From contig NZ_BDUB01000001.1 of the NCBI RefSeq assembly GCF_002218065.1, positions 3,319,270 through 3,383,269 on the forward strand: DNA of 64,000 nt, in the 5' to 3' direction. This DNA comes from Nodularia sp. NIES-3585. GTDB lineage: Bacteria; Cyanobacteriota; Cyanobacteriia; Cyanobacteriales; Nostocaceae. A program made the translations under genes and the position numbers. The notes under the pieces were generated by a model. That model did not search any database. It was not told the DNA's origin and was given only the letters and a program-made list of their open reading frames with translations. Below are positions 33,008 through 42,446 of this stretch, piece by piece (within the stretch, counting starts at the first letter, position 1; each line of letters starts with the position of its first letter).

Positions 33008-34183
33008 ATGCAGTTTGCAAAACGTTTACAACCCCTGCAATCCAATGTATTTGCTGATATGGACAAAGCTAAGGCTGTGGCTTTATCAGCCGGAAGGCAG
33101 TTAATTGATCTGTCTCTGGGCTCTTCTGATTTACCAGCCCAGCCCCATGTGATTGAAGCGATCGCCAATTCTCTCTATGATCCTAGTACCCATGGCTACT
33201 TGCTGTTTCATGGTACACAGGCATTTCGCCAAGCCGCAGCTGACTGGTACGAACAAAAATTCGGGATCAAGGTTGATCCCGAAACTGAAGTCCTGCCTCT
33301 GATTGGTTCCCAGGAAGGTACAGCCCATCTACCTTTAGCACTGCTTAACCCCGGAGATTTTGCTCTGTTGCAAGATCCGGGCTACCCATCCCACGCTGGG
33401 GGAGTTTATTTGGCTAGTGGTCAAATATACCCAATGCCACTACGGGAAGAAAACAATTTTTTACCAGTATTTGCTGAGATTCCAGCGGAGGTTTTGGCTC
33501 AATCGCGGATGATGGTATTGAGCTATCCTCATAATCCCACAGCGGCGATCGCGCCTTTGGATTTTTTCCAGGAAGCTGTGGCTTTTTGTCAGCAGCATGA
33601 TATCGTCTTAGTTCACGATTTCCCTTATGTGGATTTGGTATTTGCCGAAGCTGGGGATGTATCCTTAGTTCCTTCTGTGCTGCAAGCTGACCCAGAGAAA
33701 AGCGTCTCTATTGAATTTTTTACCCTGTCAAAGTCCTACAATATGGGCGGCTTCCGCATCGGTTACGCCATCGGTAATGCCGAGTTAATTCAGGCTTTAC
33801 GCCAAGTCAAAGCAGCCGTTGATTTTAATCAGTATCGGGGAATTTTGAATGGTGCGATCGCCGCTTTAACAGGCCCTCAAGCCGGAGTCGCAGATGCCGT
33901 TACTACCTTCCGCAAACGTCGTGATGCTTTCATTGCAGCTTTACACCGGATCGGTTGGCAAGTTCCCACTCCCAAAGGCACAATGTACATTTGGGCAAAG
34001 TTACCCTCACCTTGGCATCAAAATTCGGTGGAATTCTGTACTCAGTTAGTTAAACAAACTGGTGTCGCCGCGTCCCCTGGTGCTGGCTTTGGCAAATCTG
34101 GAGAAGGATATGTCCGTTTTGCTTTGGTGCATGAACCACCTTTGTTAGAAACTGCTGTAGAAAGAATTGCCGAATTCTTGTAG
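33008..34183 (+). CDS. PLP-dependent aminotransferase, class I/II
   Basis: The 391-residue protein follows the fold type I layout: LSLGSSDLPAQP near residue 37, YLLFHGTQAFRQA, SYPHNPTA (the Asn binding PLP), VHDFPYVDLVF, and the lysine in FFTLSKSYNMGGFRIGYAIG. Its sequence type resembles the LL-diaminopimelate/aspartate aminotransferase group, but the substrate is not certain. An upstream in-frame ATG exists at 32999 and a GTAT-rich tract before it; 33008 gives MQFAKRLQPL, the natural family start. No ribosome binding site is clear. Confidence 0.85.
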   Translation: MQFAKRLQPLQSNVFADMDKAKAVALSAGRQLIDLSLGSSDLPAQPHVIEAIANSLYDPSTHGYLLFHGTQAFRQAAADWYEQKFGIKVDPETEVLPLIGSQEGTAHLPLALLNPGDFALLQDPGYPSHAGGVYLASGQIYPMPLREENNFLPVFAEIPAEVLAQSRMMVLSYPHNPTAAIAPLDFFQEAVAFCQQHDIVLVHDFPYVDLVFAEAGDVSLVPSVLQADPEKSVSIEFFTLSKSYNMGGFRIGYAIGNAELIQALRQVKAAVDFNQYRGILNGAIAALTGPQAGVADAVTTFRKRRDAFIAALHRIGWQVPTPKGTMYIWAKLPSPWHQNSVEFCTQLVKQTGVAASPGAGFGKSGEGYVRFALVHEPPLLETAVERIAEFL

Positions 34184-34479
34184 TTAGTATATTTTCCAAT
34201 GGTATAAGTTTTAAATTAACCCTTAACGAAAATATCCACCCCGACTCATAAGTAATATTACGCAAAAAATTTTCAGAAAAAACGTAATAAATTTACAGAG
34301 AATCTACAGGCAGTTTACCCAATTAAGTCACCCGATTTTGTAGACTGGTTTTGTACGTTCAGCTACCAGATATGGCTACTGATCACCAGGATTGTTAAAC
34401 AGTTCCAGCCTGTAGTCAAGCCAAACTCATCAGCGCTAGCAGTACAAAGCCAGATTTAAAAACCGATGGAGACTTGTTG

Positions 34480-35418
34480 ATGAAAAGGACTTTTCAGACT
34501 TTGATGATTGGTGCTGCAATGGCTGTGGGTGTCAGCGCGATCGCTGCTAGCCCAGCCCAAGCCGGAAGCCTGACAAATGCTACAATTGGCGGCACCAAAC
34601 CAAGTGATTATTACGTTTATGATTCAAATGGCAAAAATACCTTTCAAGTGCCAAATACCCCAGCCAATGTGCAGAAAGTCCTGGATGGAAATGCCAGCAA
34701 CCCTACTGGTAACATAGAGTTAGCTGCTAGTAGTGAAACACTAGCTTTTGATTTCAGTAAAAATACCACATTGACAGGGCAAATTGGTGGTAAAGATATC
34801 ACTCTGAGCAGTCTTACATTCACCGACTGGTTCAGTACTGGCTCAGGAGCTATTACCTCCTATGGAGCAAATAATTTCGCAAATACTTGGTTTAACAAGT
34901 TTTATGATGCGGGTGGTCTAGCAGGTAGGGAGTCTGCAATTAAAATACAACTAGGCATACCAAATATTATTCCTACTCCTAGCTCATTTTTCCGTGAACA
35001 AGCATTTAATGCATTTTTTAATATTGGTGGTTTTCAACGGACGAGTGACCCCAATATTTCTTACGTTAACCAAGATAACATTAGTGGCGAAATCAAGATT
35101 GGGTTAGCAGGTCACTATGATTTAAAAGCTTACTATCTTTCTTTGTTGACACCCTTTGGTCAATTTCTCAATGATGGATTCCAAGCCAGTGAAGTTGTTA
35201 AGTACTCTTATGAGGGAAATACTGGTTTTCTTTACAGCTTCCAAGCTACAAAAAGTGGTTTGACATCACTGCATCTGCTCAATGATCACAGTGGCAATTA
35301 TGAGGTTACCATTGCAGGTGTACCGCCAACATCAGTCCCAGAACCTTCAGTAGTTTTGGGTATACTAAGTGTTGCTGGTATGTTCGTCACACAACGCAAG
35401 AACCAAAAAAGCAACTAG
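34480..35418 (+). CDS. PEP-CTERM protein (NF038130-like)
   Basis: The 312-residue protein has a signal peptide (MKRTFQTLMIGAAMAVGVSA to ASPAQA). The mature part has repeated polar strands including SLTNATIGGTKPSDYYVYDS, VLDGNASNP and GIPNIIP. The C-terminal sorting signal is VPEPSVVLGILSVAGMF followed by a basic RKNQKSN. PEP-CTERM proteins are exported and processed by exosortase. The text matches a cyanobacterial PEP-CTERM family of unknown function. GGAG before the ATG at 34480 supports that start over the TTG codons just upstream. It is monocistronic. Confidence 0.85.
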   Translation: MKRTFQTLMIGAAMAVGVSAIAASPAQAGSLTNATIGGTKPSDYYVYDSNGKNTFQVPNTPANVQKVLDGNASNPTGNIELAASSETLAFDFSKNTTLTGQIGGKDITLSSLTFTDWFSTGSGAITSYGANNFANTWFNKFYDAGGLAGRESAIKIQLGIPNIIPTPSSFFREQAFNAFFNIGGFQRTSDPNISYVNQDNISGEIKIGLAGHYDLKAYYLSLLTPFGQFLNDGFQASEVVKYSYEGNTGFLYSFQATKSGLTSLHLLNDHSGNYEVTIAGVPPTSVPEPSVVLGILSVAGMFVTQRKNQKSN

Positions 35419-35522
35419 TTAAATTTGCTGTTTATAGGTAACTTTTCACACTCCCCCCACCTCTCAACGATAAATCAGGGGTTCCGAGCCATTTTGTAGG
35501 GGGGGAGTGAATAACTACGTTT

Positions 35523-35551
35523 ATAGCAACCGCCAAGGAGGTTAAGAAATA
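35523..35551. repeat. Solo terminus of the TATAGCAA repeat
   Basis: TATAGCAACCGCCAAGGAGG followed by TTAAGAAAT matches the end of the element at 25016-25234 (TATAGCAACTGCCAAGG, then TTAGGACAT) with a few changes. No opposite end was found nearby, so it looks like a remnant. Confidence 0.6.
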
Positions 35552-35591
35552 AACGGATAATCAAACTTAGACACCAAAAGGGTTTTAACCC

Positions 35592-35647
35592 ACTCCCCAC
35601 TCCCCACTCCCCACTCCCCACTCCCCACTCCCCACTCCCCACTCCCC
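35592..35647. repeat. Tandem repeat of ACTCCCC, eight copies
   Basis: Eight perfect heptamers lie in a row. The minus strand is GGGGAGT repeated, with eight G4 runs, enough for G-quadruplex formation. Two related units occur at about 63381-63396. Copy number is likely to vary between strains. Confidence 0.9.
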
Positions 35648-35803
35648 AGCCATATCTCAAAAAAAAAAAAAATAACCGAGCTAAATGCTCCTTTTTTTTG
35701 ACAAATTTTTCATCTTCATAATTCCCAGCATTTTTAAAGCTAATCAACACAAAAAACTTATTTTTCTTAAAATAAGAATAGATAAACTTACCTAAATTAG
35801 GTT

Positions 35804-37702
35804 GTGGCAATATCTGCTGAAATAGTACCACTGATTAAAGATCCAGAAAGACTGGAAAACCGTCTGGCTGAAATTCCCCCAGAACCGGGAGTTTATTTTA
35901 TGCGGGATGGTGGCGATGGGCGAAGCGATCGCATTATATATATAGGTAAATCTCGAAAATTGCGATCGCGTGTTCGTTCCTATTTCCAGGATAGCAATCA
36001 CAAAAGCCATCGGATCGCCACAATGGTTCAGCAGGTGACAGAAATTGAGTTTATTGTCACCGATACAGAAGCTGAAGCTTTGGCGCTGGAAGCCAACTTA
36101 ATTAAGCAGCATCAGCCCTATTTTAACGTTTTACTCAAAGATGATAAAAAATATCCCTACGTCTGTATTACTTGGTCAGAAGACTATCCGCGAATTTTCA
36201 TCACCCGTAAACGCCAAATAGGTAAACTCAAGGATAAGTTTTACGGTCCTTATACAGATACTGGTTTATTACGAGAGATATTACGCATATCTAAACGTAT
36301 TTTTGCATTACGACAACGACCTCAACCACTTTTCAAAGACCGTCCTTGTTTAAATTATGACCTAGGGCGATGTCCGGGTGTGTGTCAACAGCTAATTTCA
36401 CCCGAAGAATACCGCAAAACTGTGCTGAAAGTCGCGATGGTATTCCAAGGAAGAACTCAAGAATTAATTGATATTCTCACCGCACAAATGCAAACCGCAG
36501 CCGAGGCGTTAAACTTTGAATTGGCGGCGCGGGTTCGTGATCAAATTACCGGCTTAAAATCGCTGAATGCTGACCAGAAAGTTTCTCTTCCAGATGATAC
36601 CGTTTCACGGGATGCTTTAGCACTGGCAACCGACGAACAACGCGCCTGTATTCAATTATTTCAGATTCGGGCGGGACAATTGGTAGGACGTTTAGCATTT
36701 ATTGCAGATAGTCACGCTGAACCTGGAGCTATTTTACAACGAGTTTTAGAATCACATTATCAAACTGCGGATGCGGTAGAAATTCCCATAGAGATTTTAG
36801 TCCAGCATGAGTTACCAGATGCAGAAATCTTGGCGGATGTTTTAACCCAACGCAAGGGCAGAAAAGTCACGATTTTAGCTCCCCAGCGCCAAACTAAGGC
36901 AGAATTAATTGAGATGGTAGAGCGAAATGCTGAGTATGAATTGCAAAGAATGCAAAAACTAAGCGATCGCAACCATGAAGCCATGCAAGATTTAACAAAT
37001 ATTCTCGATTTACCAGACTTACCGCACTGCATCGAAGGTTATGATATTTCTCACATTCAGGGGTCAAATGCTGTAGCTTCCCAAGTTGTGTTTATTGATG
37101 GCTTACCGGGTAAACAGCACTATCGCCACTATAAAATTAAAAATCCCACAGTCACAGCCGGACATTCAGATGATTTTGCCAGTTTAGCCGAAGTTATCCA
37201 GAGGCGGTTTCGCAAGTATAGCGAAGATCCAAAATTAACCAGGGTGGGAAATCCTGACTGGCCTGATTTAATTATGATTGATGGTGGTAAAGGTCAGCTA
37301 TCCTCGGTTGTCGCCGTTTTGCAAGAAATGAATTTATTAGAAGACTTGCGCGTTGTCAGTTTGGCGAAGCAGCGAGAAGAGATTTTTTTACCGGGAGAAT
37401 CGCAACCTTTGGAAACGGACGCAGAACAGCCAGGAGTACAGTTATTGCGGCGGTTAAGAGATGAAGCACACCGATTTGCTGTAAGTTTCCATCGTCAGCA
37501 GCGTAGTGATAAATTCAAGCGATCGCGTTTAGATGAAATTCCCGGTTTAGGACACCATCGCCAAAAGCAACTTTTAGGGTATTTTCGCTCAGTCGATTAT
37601 ATCCGACAAGCCACACCCGCACAACTAGCTGAAGTTCCGGGAATTGGCACAAGGTTAGCCCAAGAAATTTACGATTATTTTCATCCCGCTTCCGGAATCT
37701 GA
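35804..37702 (+). CDS. uvrC: Excinuclease ABC subunit C
   Basis: The 632-residue protein has an N-terminal GIY-YIG nuclease ([28 protein letters not shown]), a Cys motif GRCPGVC, and a UvrB-binding helix region. The C-terminal RNase H-like endonuclease has [15 protein letters not shown] and [10 protein letters not shown], and a helix-hairpin-helix tail ends it ([19 protein letters not shown]). It makes both incisions in nucleotide excision repair with UvrA and UvrB. The start is a GTG at 35804 in the text [20 protein letters not shown]; no in-frame ATG precedes it. Confidence 0.97.
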   Translation: MAISAEIVPLIKDPERLENRLAEIPPEPGVYFMRDGGDGRSDRIIYIGKSRKLRSRVRSYFQDSNHKSHRIATMVQQVTEIEFIVTDTEAEALALEANLIKQHQPYFNVLLKDDKKYPYVCITWSEDYPRIFITRKRQIGKLKDKFYGPYTDTGLLREILRISKRIFALRQRPQPLFKDRPCLNYDLGRCPGVCQQLISPEEYRKTVLKVAMVFQGRTQELIDILTAQMQTAAEALNFELAARVRDQITGLKSLNADQKVSLPDDTVSRDALALATDEQRACIQLFQIRAGQLVGRLAFIADSHAEPGAILQRVLESHYQTADAVEIPIEILVQHELPDAEILADVLTQRKGRKVTILAPQRQTKAELIEMVERNAEYELQRMQKLSDRNHEAMQDLTNILDLPDLPHCIEGYDISHIQGSNAVASQVVFIDGLPGKQHYRHYKIKNPTVTAGHSDDFASLAEVIQRRFRKYSEDPKLTRVGNPDWPDLIMIDGGKGQLSSVVAVLQEMNLLEDLRVVSLAKQREEIFLPGESQPLETDAEQPGVQLLRRLRDEAHRFAVSFHRQQRSDKFKRSRLDEIPGLGHHRQKQLLGYFRSVDYIRQATPAQLAEVPGIGTRLAQEIYDYFHPASGI

Positions 37703-38164
37703 ATTTAATTATTAAATACGTAAGTCTTGTGTAAATTATACCATATTTAAACAGTAACACTTGATGTTTTAATGCATCAAATATTAACTAAATCTTAAAA
37801 CAAATAATTTTGTTACCAAAGATACAGTATTTCCTAGCTGTTAATTTTTCAATACAATAACAGCTTTTAAAAATTGTCTAACATAACCATAAAATCAGGC
37901 TCTCTCAAGGGAATAGTCATGGGGATCACTAAAATCGTCAGGAACTACGTAATTATAAAATGAATTTATATATCTAAAGTGGGATGGTAAATTCAACTAA
38001 AAATGAAGATAATGTATAAAACTTAAAAAAATGCAAATCTAAAATTTTCTTTAAGAAATTCAGCCAGATCCGGGCTGTTTATACACTTGAACCGAATGAA
38101 AATATCTACCAATTTAAATTGCAGTTTTGTCAACTAATAAATAATTACAACCAGGGGTTTGAAA
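37703..38164. other. AT-rich intergenic region, nothing recognised
   Basis: This 460-bp stretch between uvrC and the small zinc-ribbon gene has no gene, strong hairpin or repeat that I can recognise. It must include the promoter of the downstream gene. Confidence 0.4.
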
Positions 38165-38362
38165 ATGAATACAGTCCAAAAAGTTCACTGTCCAAACTGT
38201 GGCAGTGATGCGGAACGTCACTATATTTCTGATAGTCAATTAACTCGGACACAATGCCCAAGTTGCGATTACTTGATGATCACTTGTAGTGTTACTGGTA
38301 AGGTTATTGAAGCTTACGCGCCAGGAATTAGTGCCAAAAAACAATTGAGTTCTAAGGTTTAA
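38165..38362 (+). CDS. Small zinc-ribbon protein, 65 aa
   Basis: Two CxxC pairs are visible, HCPNCGS (about residue 9) and QCPSCDY (about residue 31), forming a compact zinc ribbon. A short tail with ITCSVTGKVIEAYAPGISAK follows. It resembles small replication- or transcription-related zinc ribbons common in cyanobacteria; the function is unknown. The ATG at 38165 is chosen over the TTG at 38159. It is followed by a hairpin and the convergent rlmN gene. Confidence 0.75.
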   Translation: MNTVQKVHCPNCGSDAERHYISDSQLTRTQCPSCDYLMITCSVTGKVIEAYAPGISAKKQLSSKV

Positions 38363-38374
38363 TTAATACAATAA

Positions 38375-38394
38375 AGACGCGATAAATCGCGTCT
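38375..38394. terminator. Bidirectional hairpin between convergent genes
   Basis: AGACGCGAT and ATCGCGTCT form a perfect 9-bp stem with an AA loop between the zinc-ribbon gene and rlmN. It is a repeat also seen at 43847-43868 and may terminate both transcripts. Confidence 0.55.
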
Positions 38395-38409
38395 CTACAA
38401 AGCCGAATT

Positions 38410-39468
38410 TTATTTACTTGCACGAAGTTGTCCACAAGCGGCATCAGCTTCTAAACCACGAGAATAACGGACACTCACAGCCGTGTTTTGTTGTTTGAGA
38501 ACGTTAACAAAAGCTTGAATGCGATCGCTACTAGGGCGCTTATAATCAACTTCGCTGATGGGATTGTAGGGAATCAAATTGACGTGGCTTTGGAATCCTC
38601 TCAGACATTTTGCCAGTTGCATGGCGTGTTCTGGTAAGTCGTTGAACCCAGCCAGCAGAACATATTCAAAAGATATGCGTCTTCTGGTGATTTCCACATA
38701 TTCCCGACATTCATGTAGTAAATCTTCTAGAGGATAGGGGCGGGCGCTGGGAATGAGTTCTTCTCTGAGTGCTTGGTTAGGTGCGTGCAGACTCACAGCC
38801 AGAGTAACTTGTAAATTATGTTGGGCAAATTGACGAATGCGATCGCGAATACCAACTGTAGAAACAGTCAGCGATCGCTGTCCAATACCAACATCTTGAT
38901 TCAAAGATTTCAAAGATGCTAACACATTTTCAGTATTCAATAACGGTTCACCCATGCCCATAAACACTACATGGCTAACGCGTTGCTGAAAATCTTCTTG
39001 CACAGTCAATACTTGATCGACAATTTCATGTGTTTCTAAATTGCGCGTAAAGCCACCCTTACCAGTAGCACAAAAATCACACGCCATCGGACAACCGACC
39101 TGAGTAGAAACACAAACCGTCAGGCGTTTTGCCGTAGGAATGCCAACAGTTTCAATGATTTGACCATCTGCAAGTCGTAAGAGATATTTTATAGTGCCAT
39201 CGGGGGCAACAGCACGATGATGTATAGTTGAACGTCCAATGGGGACTTCTGCAACTGCTGCACGCCATTGTTTAGGAAAGACAGAAATATCAGCTAGCGA
39301 TCGCACACCTTTATGATAAATCCAATCGTGCAGTTGCTTACCTCTATAAGCGGGTTGTCCCTGTTGCTGTACCCAAAGGCTTAACTCGGCAACTGAAGCA
39401 CCTAATAGGGGCGGAATTATTTCTGATTTTACTGAATCAACCTGAGAAACAAGGGGCGTAGCAGACAT
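38410..39468 (-). CDS. rlmN: 23S rRNA (adenine2503-C2)-methyltransferase (radical SAM)
   Basis: The 352-residue protein carries the radical SAM cluster [14 protein letters not shown], the family text [19 protein letters not shown] and the C-terminal catalytic Cys in EADAACGQL. It methylates A2503 in 23S rRNA and A37 in some tRNAs, using a methyl-cysteine intermediate. The N-terminal helical domain with [18 protein letters not shown] binds RNA. The ATG at 39468 gives normal length. It is monocistronic. Confidence 0.96.
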   Translation of the reverse strand: MSATPLVSQVDSVKSEIIPPLLGASVAELSLWVQQQGQPAYRGKQLHDWIYHKGVRSLADISVFPKQWRAAVAEVPIGRSTIHHRAVAPDGTIKYLLRLADGQIIETVGIPTAKRLTVCVSTQVGCPMACDFCATGKGGFTRNLETHEIVDQVLTVQEDFQQRVSHVVFMGMGEPLLNTENVLASLKSLNQDVGIGQRSLTVSTVGIRDRIRQFAQHNLQVTLAVSLHAPNQALREELIPSARPYPLEDLLHECREYVEITRRRISFEYVLLAGFNDLPEHAMQLAKCLRGFQSHVNLIPYNPISEVDYKRPSSDRIQAFVNVLKQQNTAVSVRYSRGLEADAACGQLRASK

Positions 39469-39569
39469 AAATATTTTATTTAAAAATTGATGCTAGATTT
39501 CTATGCTACAACTTTCATATCCATTTGGGCGTGATGATCATGATCACGAAGAATGTAGGAATTGTATCA

Positions 39570-39656
39570 GGACTTACGCAAAATTATGAAAAACGAACCG
39601 CAAAGGACACAAAGGACACGAAGTCAAGAGGGTTTCAGAGAGTTCTTGCGTAAGTC
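39570..39656. repeat. MITE-like repeat with GGACTTACGCAA ends
   Basis: The left end GGACTTACGCAA and right end TTGCGTAAGTC are inverted. Inside lies CCGCAAAGGACACAAAGGAC. It is the simple form of the larger composite element at 15103-15314, in opposite orientation. It sits just upstream of rlmN and may contribute to its promoter region. Confidence 0.75.
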
Positions 39657-39681
39657 TTATGTATAAAATGTATAGCCTTGT

Positions 39682-39990
39682 CTACGAATAGGGAAATTTT
39701 CGTACCTGATATTCGGCTAACTCGACAATGGGATAGGATTTTCCCATTGCTTGGGTGAATTTCTCTTCAATCATTTCTAAATCTTCTGAGGGTATAGCTT
39801 CCCACTGTTCTTTTGTCGCCCAACGAATGATGAAAATCAGTTCTGTGGAGTCATTGGGGTTAATCCAAACTTCTTTTCCTAAAAATCCCGGATACTTAGC
39901 CAGCCCGGTTGTCCAAATTTCCGCATCCTTCTGGATATAATTTTCTCGCACTTCCGGCGGAACCTGAAACTTGAGTAGTTCTATAACCAC
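39682..39990 (-). CDS. TIGR03792-type cyanobacterial protein (ABM-like fold)
   Basis: The 102-residue protein starts MVIELLKFQVPPEVRENYIQ and contains AEIWTTGLAKYPGFLGKEVW and IIRWATKEQWEAIP. The layout is that of a dimeric alpha-beta (antibiotic-biosynthesis-monooxygenase-like) barrel protein. It matches a small family described in cyanobacteria without known function. It is soluble and stands alone between repeats and a divergent phasin-like gene. Confidence 0.75.
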   Translation of the reverse strand: MVIELLKFQVPPEVRENYIQKDAEIWTTGLAKYPGFLGKEVWINPNDSTELIFIIRWATKEQWEAIPSEDLEMIEEKFTQAMGKSYPIVELAEYQVRKFPYS

Positions 39991-40131
39991 ACCCTTTAAT
40001 TCCCTCTGTTGTGTTTACGAATTTGCCAAAATAGAGATGTAGGCTAAAATAACCACTTTTCCAGCATAGCTTGATTGCATACACTCAAGAACAAGAGTCA
40101 GCTAGTGGGAAATAATGAAGAGGAAGGGAGT

Positions 40132-40455
40132 ATGGATAATAACAACTGGTTACAACAGTTAATGATGCTCGGTATTGGTACAACGTCTTTGGTAGCCGAA
40201 AAAATGCGGCAAGTCAGCGATGAATTGGTTAAGGATGGTAAACTCGATCCTGAGCAGGCTAAAGCGGTCATGGAAGACGTTGTAGAGCAATTGAAGTCAG
40301 AGCAGGGAAACTGGGAAGAGCAAATGCAACGACAAATGCGGAATATGATGCAGGATTTAGGCGTTGCTCGTCAGTCTGAGGTGGATGAATTACGGGGTCG
40401 AATTGACCGTTTAGAGCGTCAACTGCGTGATTTAGAAAATAAGCTTTGGCGATAA
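40132..40455 (+). CDS. Phasin-like helical protein
   Basis: The 107-residue protein is almost entirely helical. It has a hydrophobic first segment (WLQQLMMLGIGTTSLVAEKM) and a C-terminal leucine-zipper-like coiled coil (VDELRGRIDRLERQLRDLEN). This layout is that of poly(3-hydroxyalkanoate) granule-associated (PhaF/PhaI-like) proteins in cyanobacteria. A granule or membrane role is therefore possible but unproven. AAGGGAG directly upstream fixes the ATG at 40132, 57 bp inside a longer frame. Confidence 0.7.
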   Translation: MDNNNWLQQLMMLGIGTTSLVAEKMRQVSDELVKDGKLDPEQAKAVMEDVVEQLKSEQGNWEEQMQRQMRNMMQDLGVARQSEVDELRGRIDRLERQLRDLENKLWR

Positions 40456-40538
40456 AATGCCCTTTCTGATTTACACTTAATTGTGTCCTGTTGGTAATCT
40501 TAAAAGATGCCAGATTGCCTAATTAGGGAGGACTTATT

Positions 40539-41057
40539 TTGAAATCAATTTTACTCAGCGTGGGTTTCATGCTGGTCTGTGTTGTAGTTTTAGTATTTGC
40601 ACAAGTTGGGAATAAAGTCAACTCTGCTACTGCTGCTAATTTAACCACAACTACACCAGCACCCACTAGTGTCACACCAAACCAAACCTTGATTGCGAGC
40701 AATACTATGTCTGATAATGTCGTAACCACCCCATCTGGACTGAAATATATTGAATTAGAAGAGGGAACTGGCGCGACTCCTGAATCTGGACAAACGGTTG
40801 TAGTTCACTACACCGGCACTTTAGAAAATGGGACTAAGTTTGATAGTTCACGCGATCGCAATAGTCCCTTTGAATTTAAAATCGGTATCGGTCAGGTAAT
40901 AAAAGGTTGGGACGAAGGACTCAGCACTATGAAAGTAGGCGGTCGTCGTCAGCTAATCATTCCCTCAGATTTAGGTTATGGCTCCCGTGGTGCTGGTGGC
41001 GTGATTCCACCCAATGCCACTTTGCTATTTGACGTAGAATTGCTGGGCATTAAGTAG
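40539..41057 (+). CDS. FKBP-type peptidyl-prolyl isomerase, membrane-anchored or exported
   Basis: The 172-residue protein has a hydrophobic N-terminal helix ([18 protein letters not shown]), then a Thr/Ser-rich linker. An FKBP domain runs from about residue 65 to 172 with [34 protein letters not shown] and [19 protein letters not shown]. It should catalyse proline isomerisation outside the cytoplasm, probably in the periplasm or thylakoid lumen. The start is a TTG at 40539 with GGGAGGA seven bases upstream. No ATG is available in this position. Confidence 0.93.
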   Translation: MKSILLSVGFMLVCVVVLVFAQVGNKVNSATAANLTTTTPAPTSVTPNQTLIASNTMSDNVVTTPSGLKYIELEEGTGATPESGQTVVVHYTGTLENGTKFDSSRDRNSPFEFKIGIGQVIKGWDEGLSTMKVGGRRQLIIPSDLGYGSRGAGGVIPPNATLLFDVELLGIK

Positions 41058-41441
41058 AGTGCTGAGTGCTGAGTATAAACTCAGTTGCTTCCAAGGACTC
41101 ACACTATCAATACGTCTGATATCAAGTCCGGTTAATTAGTTGCCATTACCACAATCATTCAACCCCACCCCCAACCCCTCCGGTGCAAGCGAGGAGGGGA
41201 GATAAAGCACGGGTTTGGCGGGTTTCCTTCCGGTTTTAGTCAGTATTCAACCGGACTTGATTTAATCATCTTGGCGATCGCTATTTTTTCTTTCCCAATT
41301 ACAAATTACGTAAAGCCTTCGGCATAGCTGCGCTTAGAGCGAAGCTCCTCTGTTAGCGAAGCTCTCCCAAAGGGAGCAAGAGGCATTACGAACTACGAAC
41401 TACGCGAACCTGAGTTATCAACATTTTGATCCAAATTGAGA
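41058..41441. other. Intergenic repeats upstream of the GNAT gene
   Basis: The region holds the inverted-repeat element at 41122-41260 and, from about 41312 to 41400, short repeats such as AGCGAAGCTCCTCTGTTAGC and GAAGCTCTCCCAAAGGGAGC. No gene is supported. Confidence 0.6.
41122..41260. repeat. MITE-like repeat with TCAAGTCCGGTT ends, 139 bp
   Basis: TCAAGTCCGGTT (41122-41133) and AACCGGACTTGA (41249-41260) are perfect 12-bp inverted ends. The interior includes CCACCCCCAACCCCTCCGG and GGGGAGATAAAG, commonly seen in Nostocales intergenic repeats. No target duplication is apparent. Confidence 0.75.
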
Positions 41442-41939
41442 ATGATGAACTACATTATTCGACCACTTGCGTCAACGGATGAGCCATTTCTTTGGGAAAT
41501 GTTGTATCAGGCATTGTATGTCCCTGAAGGTCAAACTGCTCTGCCACACGAGGTAATTCACCTTCCTGAACTTGCGCGCTATGTTCAGGGTTGGGGGCGT
41601 GAGGGTGATTGCGCTTTTCTCGCTAGCGACGCAGTAAGAGATCAGCCTATTGGTGCAGTTTGGGTAAGGTTACTTTTGGGCGAGGACAAAGGTTATGGCT
41701 ATGTGGATGATGACACCCCTGAACTAGGCATTGCAGTTTTTCCTGAATACCGTGGTCAAGGTATAGGCACACAGTTACTCACACATTTTTTTGCGTCAGT
41801 TTGTGGACAATCATCCATCTCATTAAGCGTCTCGGCAAAAAATCCAGCGGTAAAGCTTTACAGTCGCTTCGGGTTTGAGGTCGTAAGTAGAACCGATGAG
41901 TCGCTCTTAATGAAACGAGATTACAACCACCCAGCATAA
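41442..41939 (+). CDS. GNAT-family N-acetyltransferase
   Basis: The protein of about 165 residues shows the GNAT fold: ELGIAVFPEYRGQGIGTQLL is the acetyl-CoA binding motif (Q/R-x-x-G-x-G), followed by SVSAKNPAVKLYSRFGFEVV. It starts with a short strand, NYIIRPLASTDEP. Substrate unknown. Two adjacent ATG codons (41442 and 41445) are possible starts. It lies between repeat-rich gaps and may be accessory. Confidence 0.88.
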   Translation: MMNYIIRPLASTDEPFLWEMLYQALYVPEGQTALPHEVIHLPELARYVQGWGREGDCAFLASDAVRDQPIGAVWVRLLLGEDKGYGYVDDDTPELGIAVFPEYRGQGIGTQLLTHFFASVCGQSSISLSVSAKNPAVKLYSRFGFEVVSRTDESLLMKRDYNHPA

Positions 41940-41953
41940 GGCTAAAAATTGGT

Positions 41954-42181
41954 CTAAGAGGTTGTTTGAAAAGTCTAATTTATTACTAGCCCAGGCGACT
42001 AGAAGTCGCGGCTATACAAACCAAACCCACCTGCGCGGGTTAAAAACCTTAATTTTTCATTAGTCCACCTCCGTGGACTTGGCCTGTGTAGTAGCGTATC
42101 GCTAACGCGAAGCGTAGCCATATTATATTCGCCCTTAGCGTAGCGTGGCGTTAGCCATAAACTTTTCAAACACCCTCTAAG
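41954..42181. repeat. MITE-like repeat with GTTTGAAAAGT ends
   Basis: CTAAGAGGTTGTTTGAAAAG (41954 on) and the complement of the right end (CTTAGAGGGTGTTTGAAAAG from 42181 backwards) are imperfect inverted ends. Inside are GACTAGAAGTCGCGGCTATA and GTCCACCTCCGTGGAC, plus short repeats such as GCTAACGCGAAGCGTAGCC. Confidence 0.7.
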
Positions 42182-42197
42182 GGGGCAGTGATACAAT

Positions 42198-42308
42198 CAA
42201 TACGGTTCGGTTAACCAAAAATCCCGATTTTTAGAATGCCAAAAGGTTGATTATTACATTCCACTTTTGAGAATAATGTCAATTATTAACCTTATCCGAA
42301 CCGTATTG
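42198..42308. mobile_element. MITE-like element, 111 bp, with a 10-bp target duplication
   Basis: The ends are CAATACGGTTCGGTTAA and, in reverse complement, CAATACGGTTCGGATAA. Directly outside both lies the decamer GTGATACAAT (42188-42197 and 42309-42318). The termini match the element at 7667-7803 but the interior is different and shorter. It has no coding capacity. Confidence 0.87.
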
Positions 42309-42446
42309 GTGATACAATAACTTTATAAATAGCCTCTTACAAATTACGAACTACGTATCGCTAAAGCGAAAGCTCCGCTTTAAGCGAAGCTATGCCGTAG
42401 GCTTTACGCGTAGCGTGCCGGAGGCTCTATTACGAATTACGAACTC

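Larger units (their letters stand above)
35419..35803. other. Intergenic region with a partial repeat and the ACTCCCC tract
   Basis: It contains the TATAGCAA repeat end (35523-35551), eight tandem ACTCCCC units (35592-35647) and an A-run followed by a weak GAGC/GCTC hairpin (about 35676-35690). A minus-strand open frame here is made of repeat-encoded GVGSGEW units and is not a gene. Confidence 0.6.
41940..42446. other. Repeat cluster between GNAT and dnaB
   Basis: Three different repeat families follow one another here: an inverted-repeat element (41954-42181), the MITE with a 10-bp target duplication (42198-42308) and GCGTAGCGTGCCGGAGGCTC-type repeats (about 42356-42440). None encodes a protein. 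Confidence 0.7.

Noticed and set aside
35592-35647. Possible CRISPR array
   Set aside because: Units are contiguous heptamers with no spacers.
35475-35831. 118-codon minus-strand frame
   Set aside because: Its centre is GVGSGEW repeated, encoded by the ACTCCCC tract, so it is a by-product of the tandem repeat.
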